Origin: Rhodobacteraceae bacterium HIMB11
GTDB taxonomy: Bacteria; Pseudomonadota; Alphaproteobacteria; Rhodobacterales; Rhodobacteraceae
Length of the DNA: 64,000 nt
NCBI GenBank assembly: GCA_000472185.1
Contig: AVDB01000002.1
Span: forward strand, 62,001-126,000
Reading direction: 5' to 3'
Shown: one piece after another, positions 1-10,470 of the stretch
How positions within the stretch are numbered: the first letter of the stretch is position 1
Layout of the letters: every line of letters starts with the position of its first letter
Notes under the pieces: model-generated
Database searches by the model: none
What the model was told of the DNA's origin: nothing
Seen by the model: only the letters and a program-made list of their open reading frames with translations
Made by a program: the position numbers and the translations under genes

Positions 1-16
1 ATTATAAAATGTTACC

Positions 17-51
17 GCGGCCTGACTTGGAAATATTCCTAAGCAGGCCGC
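17..51. terminator. hairpin downstream of scoB
   Basis: Eight-base arms at 17-24 and 44-51 pair perfectly, and the 19-base loop can fold a further five pairs. It lies just past the scoB stop on the minus strand. No clean U-run follows, so it may be a factor-independent terminator of weak type or an mRNA-stabilising 3' hairpin. Confidence 0.45.
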
Positions 52-62
52 ATGCTAATAGT

Positions 63-692
63 TTAATCGACGATTGTTGCCTCGGTCGCAGCGCGTAGGT
101 CAGATTCGCTGACGCCCTCTGCGCATTCTACGATGCGCAATCCGCCCTCAACCACGTCTAGGACACCTAGGTTTGTAATAATGCGATCCACCACGGCGGT
201 TCCTGTTAGGGGCAGGGTACATGCCTGCAACACTTTACTGTCGCCATGTTTGTTTGTGTGATCCATCACTACGATCACACGACCCACACCTGCCACCAGG
301 TCCATCGCGCCGCCCATGCCCTTGACCAGCTTGCCTGGGATCATCCAGTTTGCCAGATCGCCGTTTTCGGCAACTTCCATCGCGCCTAGGATGGCCATGG
401 CGATTTTGCCGCCACGGATCATGCCAAAGGATGTCGCACTGTCGAAATAGGCCGTTTGGGGTAATTCAGTGATGGTTTGTTTCCCTGCATTTATCAGATC
501 AGGATCCTCTTCCCCTTCGTACGGGAACGGGCCCATGCCCAACATACCGTTTTCAGATTGAAGCGTCACTGTGATCCCATCGGGGATATAATTGGAAACC
601 AGTGTTGGAATGCCGATCCCAAGGTTCACATACATGCCATCCTGAAGTTCCTGTGCCGCGCGTGCGGCCATTTGATTGCGATCCCATGCCAT
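63..692 (-). CDS. scoB: 3-oxoacid CoA-transferase subunit B
   Basis: Beta subunit (209 aa) of succinyl-CoA:3-ketoacid CoA transferase, which moves CoA from succinyl-CoA to acetoacetate or similar 3-oxoacids in the cytosol. The early GIGIPTLV segment and the [12 protein letters not shown] motif contain the family's catalytic glutamate (E of SENG). A GGAGGG ribosome site precedes the ATG. It begins three bases after the subunit A stop, so the two subunits are translated together as a normal two-gene operon. The length is typical. A role in ketone body, PHB or short-chain acid use is inferred from the family. Confidence 0.93.
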   Translation of the reverse strand: MAWDRNQMAARAAQELQDGMYVNLGIGIPTLVSNYIPDGITVTLQSENGMLGMGPFPYEGEEDPDLINAGKQTITELPQTAYFDSATSFGMIRGGKIAMAILGAMEVAENGDLANWMIPGKLVKGMGGAMDLVAGVGRVIVVMDHTNKHGDSKVLQACTLPLTGTAVVDRIITNLGVLDVVEGGLRIVECAEGVSESDLRAATEATIVD

Positions 693-695
693 TGA

Positions 696-1400
696 TCAAC
701 CCTCCGTCCGTGGGCGCGTTGTGCGCTGTTCGATGCGTTTTTCATGTTCACCTTGGATAATACGGTGCACATAGATCCCGGGTAGGTGAATATGATCTGG
801 GTCCAATGATCCTGTTGGAACAATTTCTTCGACTTCCACAACACAGACCTTACCGCACATCGCTGCAGGTGGGTTGAAGTTTCGGGCCGTTTTGCGGAAG
901 ACCAGATTGCCTGTCTCATCCGCTTTCCACGCTTTTACGATTGCAAGGTCAGCAAAGATACCGCGCTCAAGGATATAGGTTTCGCCATCAAAATCCTTGT
1001 GCTCTTTCCCTTCGGCAACAACGGTGCCGACGCCTGTTTTGGTATAGAACCCGGGGATGCCTGCCCCCCCTGCACGCATGCGTTCGGCCAATGTGCCCTG
1101 TGGGTTGAACTCCAATTCCAGTTCCCCTGACAGGTACTGGCGCATGAATTCTGCGTTTTCTCCCACGTAGGATGAAATCATCTTTTTCACCTGACGGGTT
1201 TGCAACAAAATGCCGATGCCGAAATCATCAACACCCGCGTTATTGGATGCAAATGTCATACCCTTGGTGCCCGCATCGCGGATCGCGGCCAGCAAGAGTT
1301 CGGGAATACCGCTAAGGCCAAAACCGCCCGATGCGATGAACATGCCGTCAAACAACAATCCATCTAACGCTTCGGTGGCGGATCCATAGACTTTCTTCAT
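696..1400 (-). CDS. scoA: 3-oxoacid CoA-transferase subunit A
   Basis: Alpha subunit (234 aa) of the same CoA transferase. The glycine-rich SGGFGLSGIPE segment near residues 25-35 is the CoA-transferase family I subunit A signature. Later segments (FADLAIVKAWKAD, VVEVEEIVPTGSLDPD) are typical of the ScoA/AtoD group. The start is supported by a GGAG site nine bases upstream of the ATG. It is first gene of the pair and would be transcribed from the 100-base gap before topA, where I see no distinctive operator. Confidence 0.93.
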   Translation of the reverse strand: MKKVYGSATEALDGLLFDGMFIASGGFGLSGIPELLLAAIRDAGTKGMTFASNNAGVDDFGIGILLQTRQVKKMISSYVGENAEFMRQYLSGELELEFNPQGTLAERMRAGGAGIPGFYTKTGVGTVVAEGKEHKDFDGETYILERGIFADLAIVKAWKADETGNLVFRKTARNFNPPAAMCGKVCVVEVEEIVPTGSLDPDHIHLPGIYVHRIIQGEHEKRIEQRTTRPRTEG

Positions 1401-1500
1401 GGAAAAGCTCCGTTTTTAGATAATTGGGCAATATGTGGCGCGTTGCCGCGCCAGTGTCAATTCATTGGATGCAGAAAGCCTGTGCGCATATGCGCCAAAA

Positions 1501-3999
1501 TTACTTTTTGCGTTTGCCTTTTTTGGCACCACCCTTGGCGGCCTTTTCGGCGATTAGTTGAACGGCCATGTCCATTGTCACGTCTTCTGGTTTGACCTCC
1601 TTGGGCAGGGTTGCATTGATTTTGCCGAATTTGACATAGGCCCCATAGCGTCCGTCCATCACATTAACGGGGCCGCCATCGGTTGGGTGTTCGCCCAATT
1701 CTTTTAGTGGGGTGGCGGTGGCGCGGGCGGATCCACGGCTTGCCTTTTTGGCCAATTCTTCAACGGCGCGATTCATGCCGATGGTAAAGACATCATCGAC
1801 CTCTTTCAAATTGGCATAGGTGCGGCCGTGTTTCACAAACGGGCCATAGCGGCCAATACCCGCCTCGATCATCTCGCCGTCTTCTGGGTGGGGGCCGACC
1901 TCACGCGGTAGATTGAGCAGCATCAAAGCGCGTTCTAAATCCATTTCCGCAGGCGCCCATCCTTTGGGTAGGCTGGCGCGTGGTGGTTTGGGCGCCTCTT
2001 TCGTTGCCTCGCCCCTTTGAACATAGGGACCAAAGCGGCCAGATTTTAGGAAAATTTCCTCCCCTGCGTCTTCGCCAAGTAAGCGATCCGAACTTTCGTC
2101 GATTTCACCAGAGATTGGTCGCGTGAATGTACATTCAGGGTAATTGCCACATCCAACAAACCCACCCGTGCGCGATGATTTTAGGTGCAGTGTGCCGTTT
2201 CCGCATTTTGGGCAAACCCTCGGATCGCTTCCATCCTCGCGCGGGGGATATAGTTGTGGTGCCAAGGCGTCATCCAACACATCCAACACCTCGGTAATCC
2301 GCAATTCAGATGTTTCCGAAATCGCCGCCGAGAAATCGCGCCAGAATTTTGAAAGCAGTTCCAGATAATCTGAACCACCTGCGCTTACCTGATCCAACTG
2401 ATCCTCGAGCGAGGCGGTGAAATCATATTCCACATAGCGTTTGAAAAAGTTCAAAAGGAATATTGTAACGATGCGCCCTTTATCCTCGGGGAATAAACGG
2501 TTGCTTTCCTTGCGGACATATTCGCGATCTTGGATCGTCGTTACGATGGACGCATAGGTTGAGGGGCGTCCAATACCCAATTCTTCCATCCGTTTAACCA
2601 ATGTCGCCTCGGTATAACGGGGGGGCGGTTGGGTGAAATGCTGTTCGGGCGTAATATCGCCTTTGGCCAAGACCTCACCCTGCATCACTTGGGGCAAACG
2701 TTTGTCATCGTCATCCCCTGTTGGGGCATCATCGCGACCCTCTTCATAAACACGCATAAAGCCGTCGAACAAAACAACCTGACCATTGGCGCGCAAAACA
2801 ACCTGTTGATCTGGGCTGGTGATGTCAACTGTGGTGCGTTCCAATTTTGCCGCCGCCATTTGGCAGGCAATCGTCCGTTTCCAAATCAAATCATATAATT
2901 TGCGTTGATCCGCATCCGTCAATTTCAGCGCTGCTGCATCCTTGGTAATTTCTGTGGGGCGGATGCATTCATGCGCCTCTTGCGCGTTCTTGGCTTTGTT
3001 TTTGTACATACGTGGGGACGACGGCACGTAGTCTGCGCCGTATCTGGCGGTGATTGCGTCACGTGTGGCCATAACGGCCTCGGGTGCCATGTCGATCCCG
3101 TCGGTTCGCATATATGTAATGTGACCAGCTTCATACAAACGTTGTGCGGCACTCATCGTTTGACGTGCGCCCATACCGAATTTGCGGCTTGCTTCTTGTT
3201 GCAGGGTTGAGGTCATGAAGGGGGCAGAGGGGTTGCGCTGTGCTGGCTTTGATTCAACGGATTGCACAGATAGGTTGCGGCTTGTGATCGCCTGAACGGC
3301 CATTTCAGCCTGCGTGCTGTTTGCTAGATCATATTTATCCAGCTTTTTCTCAGCAAGGGATGTAAGACGCGCTTCAAAACTTTGACCGCGCGGCGTGCTA
3401 AGTTGCGCTTTCACGCTCCAGTATTCTTGTGGATTAAACGCCTCAATCTCCATTTCACGTTCAACGATCAAACGCAGACAAACGGATTGCACGCGACCCG
3501 CAGAACGCGCACCAGGTAATTTGCGCCACAATACAGGGGACAGATTAAAGCCCACCAAATAATCCAAGGCGCGTCGCGCAAGATAAGCATGCACCAGGGG
3601 GGCATCCACATCGCGCGGATTTTTCATCGCCTCGGTCACGGCAGATTTCGTAATTGCGTTGAACACGACACGCGTTACTTCGGTGTCCTTTTTAATTGCG
3701 CGGCGTTTGCGCAATGTTTCCTCCAGGTGCCAACTGATTGCTTCCCCCTCGCGATCCGGGTCGGTGGCAAGGATCAGGGCATTGTCATCTTTTAAGGCAT
3801 CTGCAATCGCCTTGACGTGTTTTTTGCTGTCGTTTCCAACTTCCCAAGTCATTGCGAAATTATCATCAGGATTGACCGAGCCATCTTTGGGCGGCAAATC
3901 ACGTACGTGACCATATGAGGCCAGAACCGTATATTCCGATCCCAAATATTTGTTAATTGTCTTTGCCTTAGCAGGGGATTCAACAACAACAACGGGCAT
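1501..3999 (-). CDS. topA: DNA topoisomerase I
   Basis: Type IA topoisomerase (832 aa) that relaxes negative supercoils. The TOPRIM domain opens with VVVESPAKAKTI at the N-terminus and contains DPDREGEAISW near residues 80-90. The catalytic tyrosine lies in YMRTDG at about residue 295. A C4 zinc ribbon (CPKCG...CGNYPEC) sits near residue 615, followed by three GRxGxYV-type C-terminal repeats and a lysine-rich tail. I start at the ATG giving MPVVVVESPAKAK, preceded by GAAAGGAT. The longer in-frame extension to 4056 is unlike the family. The gene is complete and ordinary. It follows the dprA relic, as topA often follows dprA in bacteria. Confidence 0.96.
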   Translation of the reverse strand: MPVVVVESPAKAKTINKYLGSEYTVLASYGHVRDLPPKDGSVNPDDNFAMTWEVGNDSKKHVKAIADALKDDNALILATDPDREGEAISWHLEETLRKRRAIKKDTEVTRVVFNAITKSAVTEAMKNPRDVDAPLVHAYLARRALDYLVGFNLSPVLWRKLPGARSAGRVQSVCLRLIVEREMEIEAFNPQEYWSVKAQLSTPRGQSFEARLTSLAEKKLDKYDLANSTQAEMAVQAITSRNLSVQSVESKPAQRNPSAPFMTSTLQQEASRKFGMGARQTMSAAQRLYEAGHITYMRTDGIDMAPEAVMATRDAITARYGADYVPSSPRMYKNKAKNAQEAHECIRPTEITKDAAALKLTDADQRKLYDLIWKRTIACQMAAAKLERTTVDITSPDQQVVLRANGQVVLFDGFMRVYEEGRDDAPTGDDDDKRLPQVMQGEVLAKGDITPEQHFTQPPPRYTEATLVKRMEELGIGRPSTYASIVTTIQDREYVRKESNRLFPEDKGRIVTIFLLNFFKRYVEYDFTASLEDQLDQVSAGGSDYLELLSKFWRDFSAAISETSELRITEVLDVLDDALAPQLYPPREDGSDPRVCPKCGNGTLHLKSSRTGGFVGCGNYPECTFTRPISGEIDESSDRLLGEDAGEEIFLKSGRFGPYVQRGEATKEAPKPPRASLPKGWAPAEMDLERALMLLNLPREVGPHPEDGEMIEAGIGRYGPFVKHGRTYANLKEVDDVFTIGMNRAVEELAKKASRGSARATATPLKELGEHPTDGGPVNVMDGRYGAYVKFGKINATLPKEVKPEDVTMDMAVQLIAEKAAKGGAKKGKRKK

Positions 4000-4076
4000 A
4001 AAATATCCTTTCGACTCGCACATGGTGCCATGGCGGCGGAACATGGTCGTGTTCAAAGGGCTTTGTCAATGCACGT

Positions 4077-5250
4077 TTAATGACCTTTGTGATCTTTGTG
4101 CTCATTCCCGCTTAGGCTGACCATTCCACCAGACTGTCTTTCTATTTGGCCCTCAATCTCTAGATCGACAAGGGCAGGGGCAATTTGTGCAGCCGATGCT
4201 TTCAGATCGCGGATCAATTGATCCTCTGCCAAGGGAGAGGGGGACAGCGTGCAAGAATGCGTTGATGCAGCTTGGCGGTTTCACGCAAACCACGGTTGGG
4301 AAGCGGTTTTGGCGTGTCACATATAATGTCAGTTTGCTGGGGCAATTTTGGCAGTGCTTCAATGATGTCTTCTGCATTTCGGACCAAAGTCGCACCATCG
4401 CGGATCAAAATGTTGCAACCTGATGCACACGCATCAAACGGATGGCCAGGCACGGCATAGACATCGCGGCCCTGATCCAGCGCGGTTTTGGCGGTGACCA
4501 AACTGCTCGATTTGGCGGCGGCTTCGATCACAACGATTGCTTGTGACAGTCCACATATTAACCGATTGCGCAAAGGAAAATGACGTGCTTGCGGTTGGGT
4601 GCCCATGGGTTGTTCGGAAATCAGCAGGCTATTTTCACGAATTTGCTGCGTCAATTGCGCGTTTTCAGCAGGGTAAATGACATCAACCCCACCGCCCAGT
4701 ACCGCAATTGTGCCTGTGCCGATTGCCGCGGCGTGCGCTGCGGTATCGACACCGCGGGCAAGTCCCGAACAAATCACATACCCCTCTTCCCCCAATGTGG
4801 TGGCCAAAAACCGTGACACACGGGTTCCAAGGGATGAGGCATTGCGCGCCCCCACAAAGGCCAAGGATCGGGAGGTGTGCTAGTGTGGCATCCCCCCACC
4901 GCCCAGAAAAAGGGGGTGCATCATTTAGATCATTGAATGCTGCGGGATAGGCGGGCGTACCCCGAAATATAAGTTGTGCGCCTGCCTTTTGGCCGCGACG
5001 CATTTCTGCGATAGCCTGTTCTTCGCAATGGGGTAGATAATTATCAACACCTGCGGCGCGGGCAACTTCGGGCAAATGCTCTAATGCGCCTGGTGCCGTG
5101 CCATGCTCTTCTAACAGTCTGTAAAACGTGCTGATCCCCACCCGGCGAGAGCGCAAGAGACGAAGCCACGCTAATCTGTCCTCTTCCTTGAGTGGTGGGA
5201 TTAGGGGTGAGCGGAAGAATTAGTTTGAACAGCCATCGTCGCTCCGTCAT
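4077..5250 (-). pseudogene. dprA: dprA relic, frameshifted several times
   Basis: DprA loads RecA on incoming single strands during natural transformation. Its whole length can be recognised here, but only across three reading frames. The N-terminus (MTERRW..., start 5250) changes frame near 5187, apparently by one extra G, into the LRSRRVGISTFYRLL segment. A second shift near 4861, again one extra G, leads into the Rossmann core AFVGARNASSLGTR with CSGLARGVD. A third shift near 4246, a missing base, leads into the C-terminal winged helix (SPLAEDQLIRDL...) ending at 4077. Near 4895-4910 a -1/+1 pair appears to garble a short stretch, reading PPFSGRWGD where PPFFWAVGD is expected. Neighbouring genes are intact, so decay is likelier than poor sequence. 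Confidence 0.85.
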
Positions 5251-5291
5251 CTTGCGGAACCAGCAATAGCGCAGATTTGGTTAACGCAGGA

Positions 5292-6719
5292 TTAACGCGC
5301 GCCGCCAGACCCGCCAACAGTTAGCCCACCAATCAAAACAGAGGGCTGTCCAACCCCAACAGGAACCCATTGCCCCGATTTTCCGCATGTGCCCATGCCA
5401 GGGTCCAATTCCATATCGTTTCCAAGGCCGCGGATATGTTTCAATGCCGTTGCACCGTCCCCGATTAAGGTTGCCCCTTTAATCGGTGCGCCGACCTGAC
5501 CATTTTGAACGCGGTAGGCTTCGGTGCAGGAAAAGACGAATTTTCCGTTTGTGATATCAACCTGACCGCCGCCAAAGCCCACGGCGTAAATCCCGTCCTT
5601 GAGATCAGTCAATAATTCGGCGGGGGTTGCATTGCCGCCTTCCATAATGGTGTTGGTCATCCGCGGCATAGGGGCATGCGCATAACTTTGGCGGCGTCCG
5701 TTCCCAGTGGGGTCAACCCCCATCAAACGTGCATTTTGACGGTCCTGCATAAATCCAACCAAAATACCGTCCTCGATCAAAACATTGCGTGAACTTGGCG
5801 TGCCTTCATCATCAATGGTGATTGATCCGCGTCGATTTGGCAGGGTGCCATCGTCGACAACGGTTACACCCTTGGCCGCAACTTGTTGCCCCAATAAACC
5901 TGCAAATGCGCTGGTGCCTTTGCGGTTAAAGTCGCCTTCTAATCCATGTCCAACAGCTTCGTGCAATAGGATGCCTGGCCAACCTGGCCCTAATACAATG
6001 TCCATCACACCTGCGGGCGCATCTTCGGCGCTTAAGTTCACGGTCGCGATGCGTAATGCCTCTTGCGCCGTGGCCTTCCATTTGTCTGGGGTGATCAACT
6101 CGGACAATGAATAACGTCCTCCGCCCCCTGCTGATCCGCTTTCGCGGCGGCCGTCCTGTTCCACAATCACCGAAATATTAAGACGCGTCAGCGGACGCAC
6201 ATCGCCCCAAATCTCATCCTCGGGGCGCAGAATCATGATTTCTTGTAGGTTGGTCGCAATCGAGGCCGAGACTTGAACCACGCGCTTATCTAATGTGCGC
6301 AGATAATCGTCGATTTCCTTCAACAGATCGACCTTGGCCGAAAACGTAATTTCCTTGGTTGGATCAAAACTCTCATAAAGTGCGCGGTTGCTGCGGCTGG
6401 GGGCATCGGCCAAGCGTGCTTCTCCCTGACCTGCGGCCAAACCAACAGTGTCTGATGCGCGTTTCAGCGCGGCTTTGGTCATTTCGGTGGAATGCGCATA
6501 TCCCGTGACCTCGCCGCGAACGGCCCGCAACCCAAACCCTTCGCTGGCGTCAAAATTTGCAGACTTTAGTCGACTATCATCCAACATCAGATTCTCGGAC
6601 CTGCGACGTTCGATGAATAATTCACCATCATCCGCACCCGCGCAGGTGTTTTTCAGAATATTTAAGGCCTCAGATCGATCAAAATACTGTTCGAATGGAT
6701 TGAAATCTGTGTCTGACAT
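5292..6719 (-). CDS. tldD: metalloprotease TldD
   Basis: TldD/PmbA-family zinc metalloprotease (475 aa). With its partner TldE/PmbA it degrades unfolded peptides and in some species trims peptide antibiotics or antitoxins. The HEAVGHGLEGD segment contains the HExxxH zinc site near residue 260. The C-terminal glycine-rich part (GLTVGGSGGAR) is typical. Start chosen at MSDTDFNPFEQYF, preceded by GAGG about nine bases upstream; an upstream in-frame ATG at 6764 lacks family similarity. No pmbA gene lies in the window. It is divergent from ctaC, sharing a 190-base promoter region. Confidence 0.93.
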   Translation of the reverse strand: MSDTDFNPFEQYFDRSEALNILKNTCAGADDGELFIERRRSENLMLDDSRLKSANFDASEGFGLRAVRGEVTGYAHSTEMTKAALKRASDTVGLAAGQGEARLADAPSRSNRALYESFDPTKEITFSAKVDLLKEIDDYLRTLDKRVVQVSASIATNLQEIMILRPEDEIWGDVRPLTRLNISVIVEQDGRRESGSAGGGGRYSLSELITPDKWKATAQEALRIATVNLSAEDAPAGVMDIVLGPGWPGILLHEAVGHGLEGDFNRKGTSAFAGLLGQQVAAKGVTVVDDGTLPNRRGSITIDDEGTPSSRNVLIEDGILVGFMQDRQNARLMGVDPTGNGRRQSYAHAPMPRMTNTIMEGGNATPAELLTDLKDGIYAVGFGGGQVDITNGKFVFSCTEAYRVQNGQVGAPIKGATLIGDGATALKHIRGLGNDMELDPGMGTCGKSGQWVPVGVGQPSVLIGGLTVGGSGGAR

Positions 6720-6908
6720 GCGCCGATCCTCGTTATATTCGTCATTTTGAAGATAAAAATTCAATTAGCGTCCGTTTGACGCAAGCTTAAATCTTTATTT
6801 CTGTGAATAAATATGGTTTTAAGCGCGTTGAATACAACGGGATTCCTTTCAAAGTTCGGCTTTGAGAGCCGTTTTAGTTGGAATAATTGAAACCGATCAG
6901 GGTGTAAA

Positions 6909-7790
6909 ATGCGACTGAAATCACTTGTTACTGGCCTAGCGGCTATGTTTGCGGCGGCCCCTGCGATTGCGCAGGAAGGTTTGCAAATCATCGGAGTTCC
7001 CACTGACAAAGGTCTTGGCTTTCAGCCAGCAGCGACAGAATTGGCGCGCGACCTTCAGTGGTTGGACGGTATGATTCTTTGGATCATCACAGCAATCTCA
7101 ATCTTTGTGGTTGCGCTATTGGCGATCGTCATCGTGCGCTACAATCGTCGCGCCAACCCAGAGCCAGCGTCATTCACACACAATACACCAATCGAAGTGT
7201 TGTGGACGGTTGGCCCGATCTTGATCCTATTGTTCATCGGATCGTTCTCTCTTCCAGTGTTGTTTAAACAACAGGAAATCCCAGAAGGCGAAGTGAACAT
7301 CAAAGTGACAGGGTATCAGTGGTACTGGGGTTATGAATACACAGACCACGATTTCGCATTCGACAGTTATATGATCGGTCAGCCTGCGACAGTTGGCAAC
7401 TACGTTCTAACCGACGAAGTTGAAGCGGCCTTGGTTGAAGCGGGCTATTCACGCAACGAATTCCTGTTGGCAACAGACACAGCCGTGGTTGTTCCAGTAA
7501 ATAAAACTGTTGTTATGACCGTAACTGCAGCGGATGTTATCCATTCATGGACGATCCCAGCGTTCGGCGTAAAGCAGGACGGCGTTCCAGGACGTTTGGC
7601 GCAGCTTTGGTTCAAGGCTGAGAAAGAAGGCGTATACTTCGGTCAGTGTTCTGAACTTTGCGGCAAGGACCACGCATACATGCCAATCACAGTCAAAGTC
7701 GTAAGCGAAGAAGCCTACGAAAGCTGGCTGAAAGGTGCAAAAGAAGAGTATGCAAGCGCACCTGCATCATACGCAGTTGCCTCTAACTAA
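6909..7790 (+). CDS. ctaC: cytochrome c oxidase subunit II
   Basis: Subunit II (293 aa) of the aa3-type cytochrome c oxidase, which takes electrons from cytochrome c through the CuA centre. A signal peptide ends near AIAQ (residue 22). Two transmembrane helices follow (about residues 50-75 and 95-115). The periplasmic cupredoxin domain has [13 protein letters not shown] and the CuA ligand segment [12 protein letters not shown] near residue 245. It opens a cox cluster that lacks subunit I, which must be encoded elsewhere. A hairpin separates it from ctaB. Confidence 0.97.
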   Translation: MRLKSLVTGLAAMFAAAPAIAQEGLQIIGVPTDKGLGFQPAATELARDLQWLDGMILWIITAISIFVVALLAIVIVRYNRRANPEPASFTHNTPIEVLWTVGPILILLFIGSFSLPVLFKQQEIPEGEVNIKVTGYQWYWGYEYTDHDFAFDSYMIGQPATVGNYVLTDEVEAALVEAGYSRNEFLLATDTAVVVPVNKTVVMTVTAADVIHSWTIPAFGVKQDGVPGRLAQLWFKAEKEGVYFGQCSELCGKDHAYMPITVKVVSEEAYESWLKGAKEEYASAPASYAVASN

Positions 7791-7798
7791 GATCCTTT

Positions 7799-7824
7799 CC
7801 CCAAGCGCCAGTCGGTGGTTGGGG
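7799..7824 (+). terminator. hairpin between ctaC and ctaB
   Basis: Arms CCCCAA and TTGGGG enclose a further four-pair stem (CGCC/GGTG, one GU pair). There is no U-run, so this is more likely an attenuator or RNA-processing and stability hairpin than a full terminator, letting ctaC be made in excess over the assembly factors downstream. Confidence 0.45.
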
Positions 7825-7855
7825 ATCAGTTTATGTAACGGATAAAGCGACCGAA

Positions 7856-8794
7856 ATGAGCGACGCAAGCCTACATAATGTGACCCACGAAAACGAAGCG
7901 CAGTTTGGCGATTATTTCGCATTGCTGAAACCGCGCGTCATGACGTTGGTGGTGTTCACAGCCTTTGTTGGGTTATTGGCGGCCCCCGTTTCGGTCCATC
8001 CGTTTGTCGGATTTACCGCGATTTTGTTCATCGCATTGGGTGGTGGTGCCTCGGGCGCATTGAACATGTGGTATGATGCCGATATCGACGCAGTAATGCG
8101 TCGCACCAAGAAACGTCCAATCCCTGCAGGCAAAGTCACCGCGGATGAGGCCAAAGCATTTGGTATCGCGCTTTCTGGCATCTCGGTTGTGATGTTGGGG
8201 CTTGCCACCAATTGGTATGCGGCAGGTCTATTGGCGTTTACGATTTTCTTCTATGTTGTGATCTACACAATGTGGCTAAAGCGTTGGACCCCGCAAAACA
8301 TCGTTATCGGTGGTGCGGCGGGCGCATTCCCTCCGATGATCGGATGGTTGGCGGCAACGGGCAGCATGTCAATCGAAGCGGTGTTGATGTTTACATTGAT
8401 CTTTATGTGGACGCCTCCACATTTCTGGGCCTTGGCCTTGTTCATGCGAAACGACTATGACGATGCAGAAGTGCCGATGTTAACAGTGACGCATGGACGT
8501 CGCGCGACACGTAATCACATTTTGGGCTACACAGTGTTGTTGGCCGTCTTGGCGATTGCGACAGGGTTCACATCAATTGGTGGTGTCTTCTACCTAACCG
8601 TCGCGATTGTATTGAATGCGCAGTTCCTATGGGGTGCGATCAAAATCTGGCGCCGTAACGAAGACGCATCAGAGGCCGACAATTTTGCGGTTGAACGCAA
8701 GTTCTTTAAACTTTCACTATTGTATCTATTTGCACATTTTGGTGCGATCCTGCTTGAGGCTGGATTGACCCGTTATGGAATTGAGGTGCTGTAA
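7856..8794 (+). CDS. ctaB: protoheme IX farnesyltransferase (heme O synthase)
   Basis: UbiA-family membrane prenyltransferase (312 aa) that adds a farnesyl group to heme b to give heme O, the precursor of heme A for the oxidase. The first aspartate-rich motif [12 protein letters not shown] near residues 73-84 and the second near YDDAEVPM (about 200) are the prenyl-diphosphate binding sites. About eight hydrophobic helices are visible. Its stop overlaps the next start as TAATG, so it is coupled to the CoxF-like gene. Confidence 0.95.
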   Translation: MSDASLHNVTHENEAQFGDYFALLKPRVMTLVVFTAFVGLLAAPVSVHPFVGFTAILFIALGGGASGALNMWYDADIDAVMRRTKKRPIPAGKVTADEAKAFGIALSGISVVMLGLATNWYAAGLLAFTIFFYVVIYTMWLKRWTPQNIVIGGAAGAFPPMIGWLAATGSMSIEAVLMFTLIFMWTPPHFWALALFMRNDYDDAEVPMLTVTHGRRATRNHILGYTVLLAVLAIATGFTSIGGVFYLTVAIVLNAQFLWGAIKIWRRNEDASEADNFAVERKFFKLSLLYLFAHFGAILLEAGLTRYGIEVL

Positions 8795-8955
8795 TGAACT
8801 TCCCAAAAGAACATGAACTGCATCAACGCCGTAAGGGCCGTAACCTTGGCCTTGGCCTTGTTTTGGTTGCCTTTGTTGCGATTGTTTTCGGCCTAACTGT
8901 GGTCAAGGTATCGGGTGATATTTCAGGTGCTATCGCCGGAGAGGTCGGACGATGA
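8794..8955 (+). CDS. small CoxF-like oxidase assembly protein
   Basis: A 53-residue ORF running from the TAATG overlap with ctaB to an ATGA overlap with ctaG. It has a basic N-terminus (HQRRKGRN), one strongly hydrophobic segment (about residues 18-37) and a short tail. A small single-pass protein at this position, called CoxF in some annotations, is usual in alphaproteobacterial oxidase clusters. Its exact function is unsettled, and a role in oxidase assembly is inferred from position. Translational coupling on both sides supports it being real. Confidence 0.8.
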   Translation: MNFPKEHELHQRRKGRNLGLGLVLVAFVAIVFGLTVVKVSGDISGAIAGEVGR

Positions 8956-9536
8956 GCACGATTGATCCCAAGAAAAAGACAGCCTTGCAGGCCCTGACAC
9001 TGGTTGTTGTCATGGGGGCGCTGGCGTGGGCATCAGTGCCGTTTTACGACTGGTTCTGCCGCGTGACTGGATTTGGTGGTGTCACAAACACGGCCGAGGC
9101 GGGATCCGATGTGGTGTTGGATCGCACTATTAAAGTACGTTTTGATGCATCGCTTGAACGCGACATGCCATGGGAATTCAAACCCATGCAGCGTCAAATG
9201 GAAATCAAGATTGGTGAAACAGGCTTGGCGTTTTATGAGGCCTATAACCCATATGACCGCCCAATCGCTGGATCAGCGTCCTATAATGTAACCCCCTACG
9301 AAGCGGGTGCATTTTTCACGAAAATTGACTGTTTCTGCTTTAAAGAGCAGGTTTTGCAACCCGGCGAACGCGTGCAAATGCCTGTCACCTTTTTTGTGGA
9401 CCCGGAATTGGTAGACGACCGTGATGCGAAATATACCAAAGTCATCACATTGTCGTATACCTTTTATGAAATCGATCTGCCCGAGGAAACAGCGCTTGTT
9501 TCACCGGATATAGATGAACTAACGAAACTTAACTAA
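8952..9536 (+). CDS. ctaG: cytochrome c oxidase assembly protein CtaG/Cox11
   Basis: Cox11-type copper chaperone (194 aa) that delivers copper to the CuB site of subunit I. One N-terminal transmembrane helix (about residues 12-30) anchors a periplasmic immunoglobulin-like domain. The copper-binding CFCF motif is in [15 protein letters not shown] near residue 125. It overlaps the preceding small gene by four bases and lies 21 bases before ctaE. Complete and typical. Confidence 0.96.
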   Translation: MSTIDPKKKTALQALTLVVVMGALAWASVPFYDWFCRVTGFGGVTNTAEAGSDVVLDRTIKVRFDASLERDMPWEFKPMQRQMEIKIGETGLAFYEAYNPYDRPIAGSASYNVTPYEAGAFFTKIDCFCFKEQVLQPGERVQMPVTFFVDPELVDDRDAKYTKVITLSYTFYEIDLPEETALVSPDIDELTKLN

Positions 9537-9557
9537 ACCTTCCGACGAGGGATCAAA

Positions 9558-10391
9558 ATGGCGCATGTAAAAAATCACGACTATCACATTTTAAACCCAT
9601 CGCTCTGGCCACTGCTGGGCGCTGTTGCTGCATTCGTAATGCTTTTTGGCGCAACAGTTGCGATGAAAGGCGAAACAACGATCCTAGGCGGAATGATTAC
9701 CATTTCTGGTCCTTGGATGGGGCTTATCGGCTTTGTCGGTGTTCTATATGTCATGTTCGGTTGGTGGGCTGACACAGTGACCGAAAACAAAGTGGGCGAC
9801 CATACACCTGTTGTTTTGATCGGCCTGCGCTATGGTTTTATCCTATTCATCATGTCAGAGGTGATGTTCTTCTCTGCTTGGTTCTGGTCATTCTTTAAAC
9901 ACGCGATGTACCCAATGGGCGAAATGAGCCCTATGGTGGACGGTGTTTGGCCACCTGTAGGCATCGAAACATTTGATCCATGGCACCTACCATTGATCAA
10001 CACATTGATCCTATTGTGTTCAGGTGCTGCGGCAACATGGGCGCACCACGCGATTGCACACGAAGGCAACCGCAAGGACATGATCAACGGTTTGGCGATT
10101 GCTGTTGCACTTGGTCTGATCTTTACAGTGTTCCAGGCGTATGAATATCAGCACGCGGCCTTTGGGTTCTCTGGAAACATCTATGGCGCGAACTTCTTTA
10201 TGGCGACTGGTTTCCACGGCTTCCACGTGATCGTTGGCACCATCTTCTTGTTCATCTGTATGCTGCGTGCGATGCGCGGTCACTTTAGCCCTGAACAACA
10301 TTTGGGCTTTGAAGCGGCGGCATGGTACTGGCACTTTGTTGACGTTGTGTGGTTGTTCCTATTCGCAGCTGTCTATGTCTGGGGCGGCTAA
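9558..10391 (+). CDS. ctaE: cytochrome c oxidase subunit III
   Basis: Subunit III (277 aa), an integral membrane protein with seven helices that stabilises the oxidase core and its proton uptake. The N-terminal [13 protein letters not shown], the [14 protein letters not shown] stretch near residue 97 and the C-terminal [14 protein letters not shown] are classic COX3 segments. A GAGGG site precedes the ATG. A strong hairpin follows 38 bases after the stop and probably ends the main oxidase transcript. Confidence 0.97.
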   Translation: MAHVKNHDYHILNPSLWPLLGAVAAFVMLFGATVAMKGETTILGGMITISGPWMGLIGFVGVLYVMFGWWADTVTENKVGDHTPVVLIGLRYGFILFIMSEVMFFSAWFWSFFKHAMYPMGEMSPMVDGVWPPVGIETFDPWHLPLINTLILLCSGAAATWAHHAIAHEGNRKDMINGLAIAVALGLIFTVFQAYEYQHAAFGFSGNIYGANFFMATGFHGFHVIVGTIFLFICMLRAMRGHFSPEQHLGFEAAAWYWHFVDVVWLFLFAAVYVWGG

Positions 10392-10429
10392 TCGACCAAC
10401 ATGTTACGCATGTAAATTATGAATGAAAG

Positions 10430-10452
10430 CGCGCGAAGTCTGACTTCGCGCG
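10430..10452 (+). terminator. terminator hairpin after ctaE
   Basis: Perfect 10-bp arms (10430-10439 and 10443-10452) with a three-base loop, followed by TTTCCT. The short U-run makes it an intrinsic terminator of moderate strength; some readthrough into surf1 is plausible. Confidence 0.65.
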
Positions 10453-10470
10453 TTTCCTACTTGGGGGACA

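Noticed and set aside
4846-4880. Programmed frameshifting in dprA
   Set aside because: At least three separate shifts plus a compensated pair are needed and none lies at a slippery heptamer with a following structure; random indels fit better.
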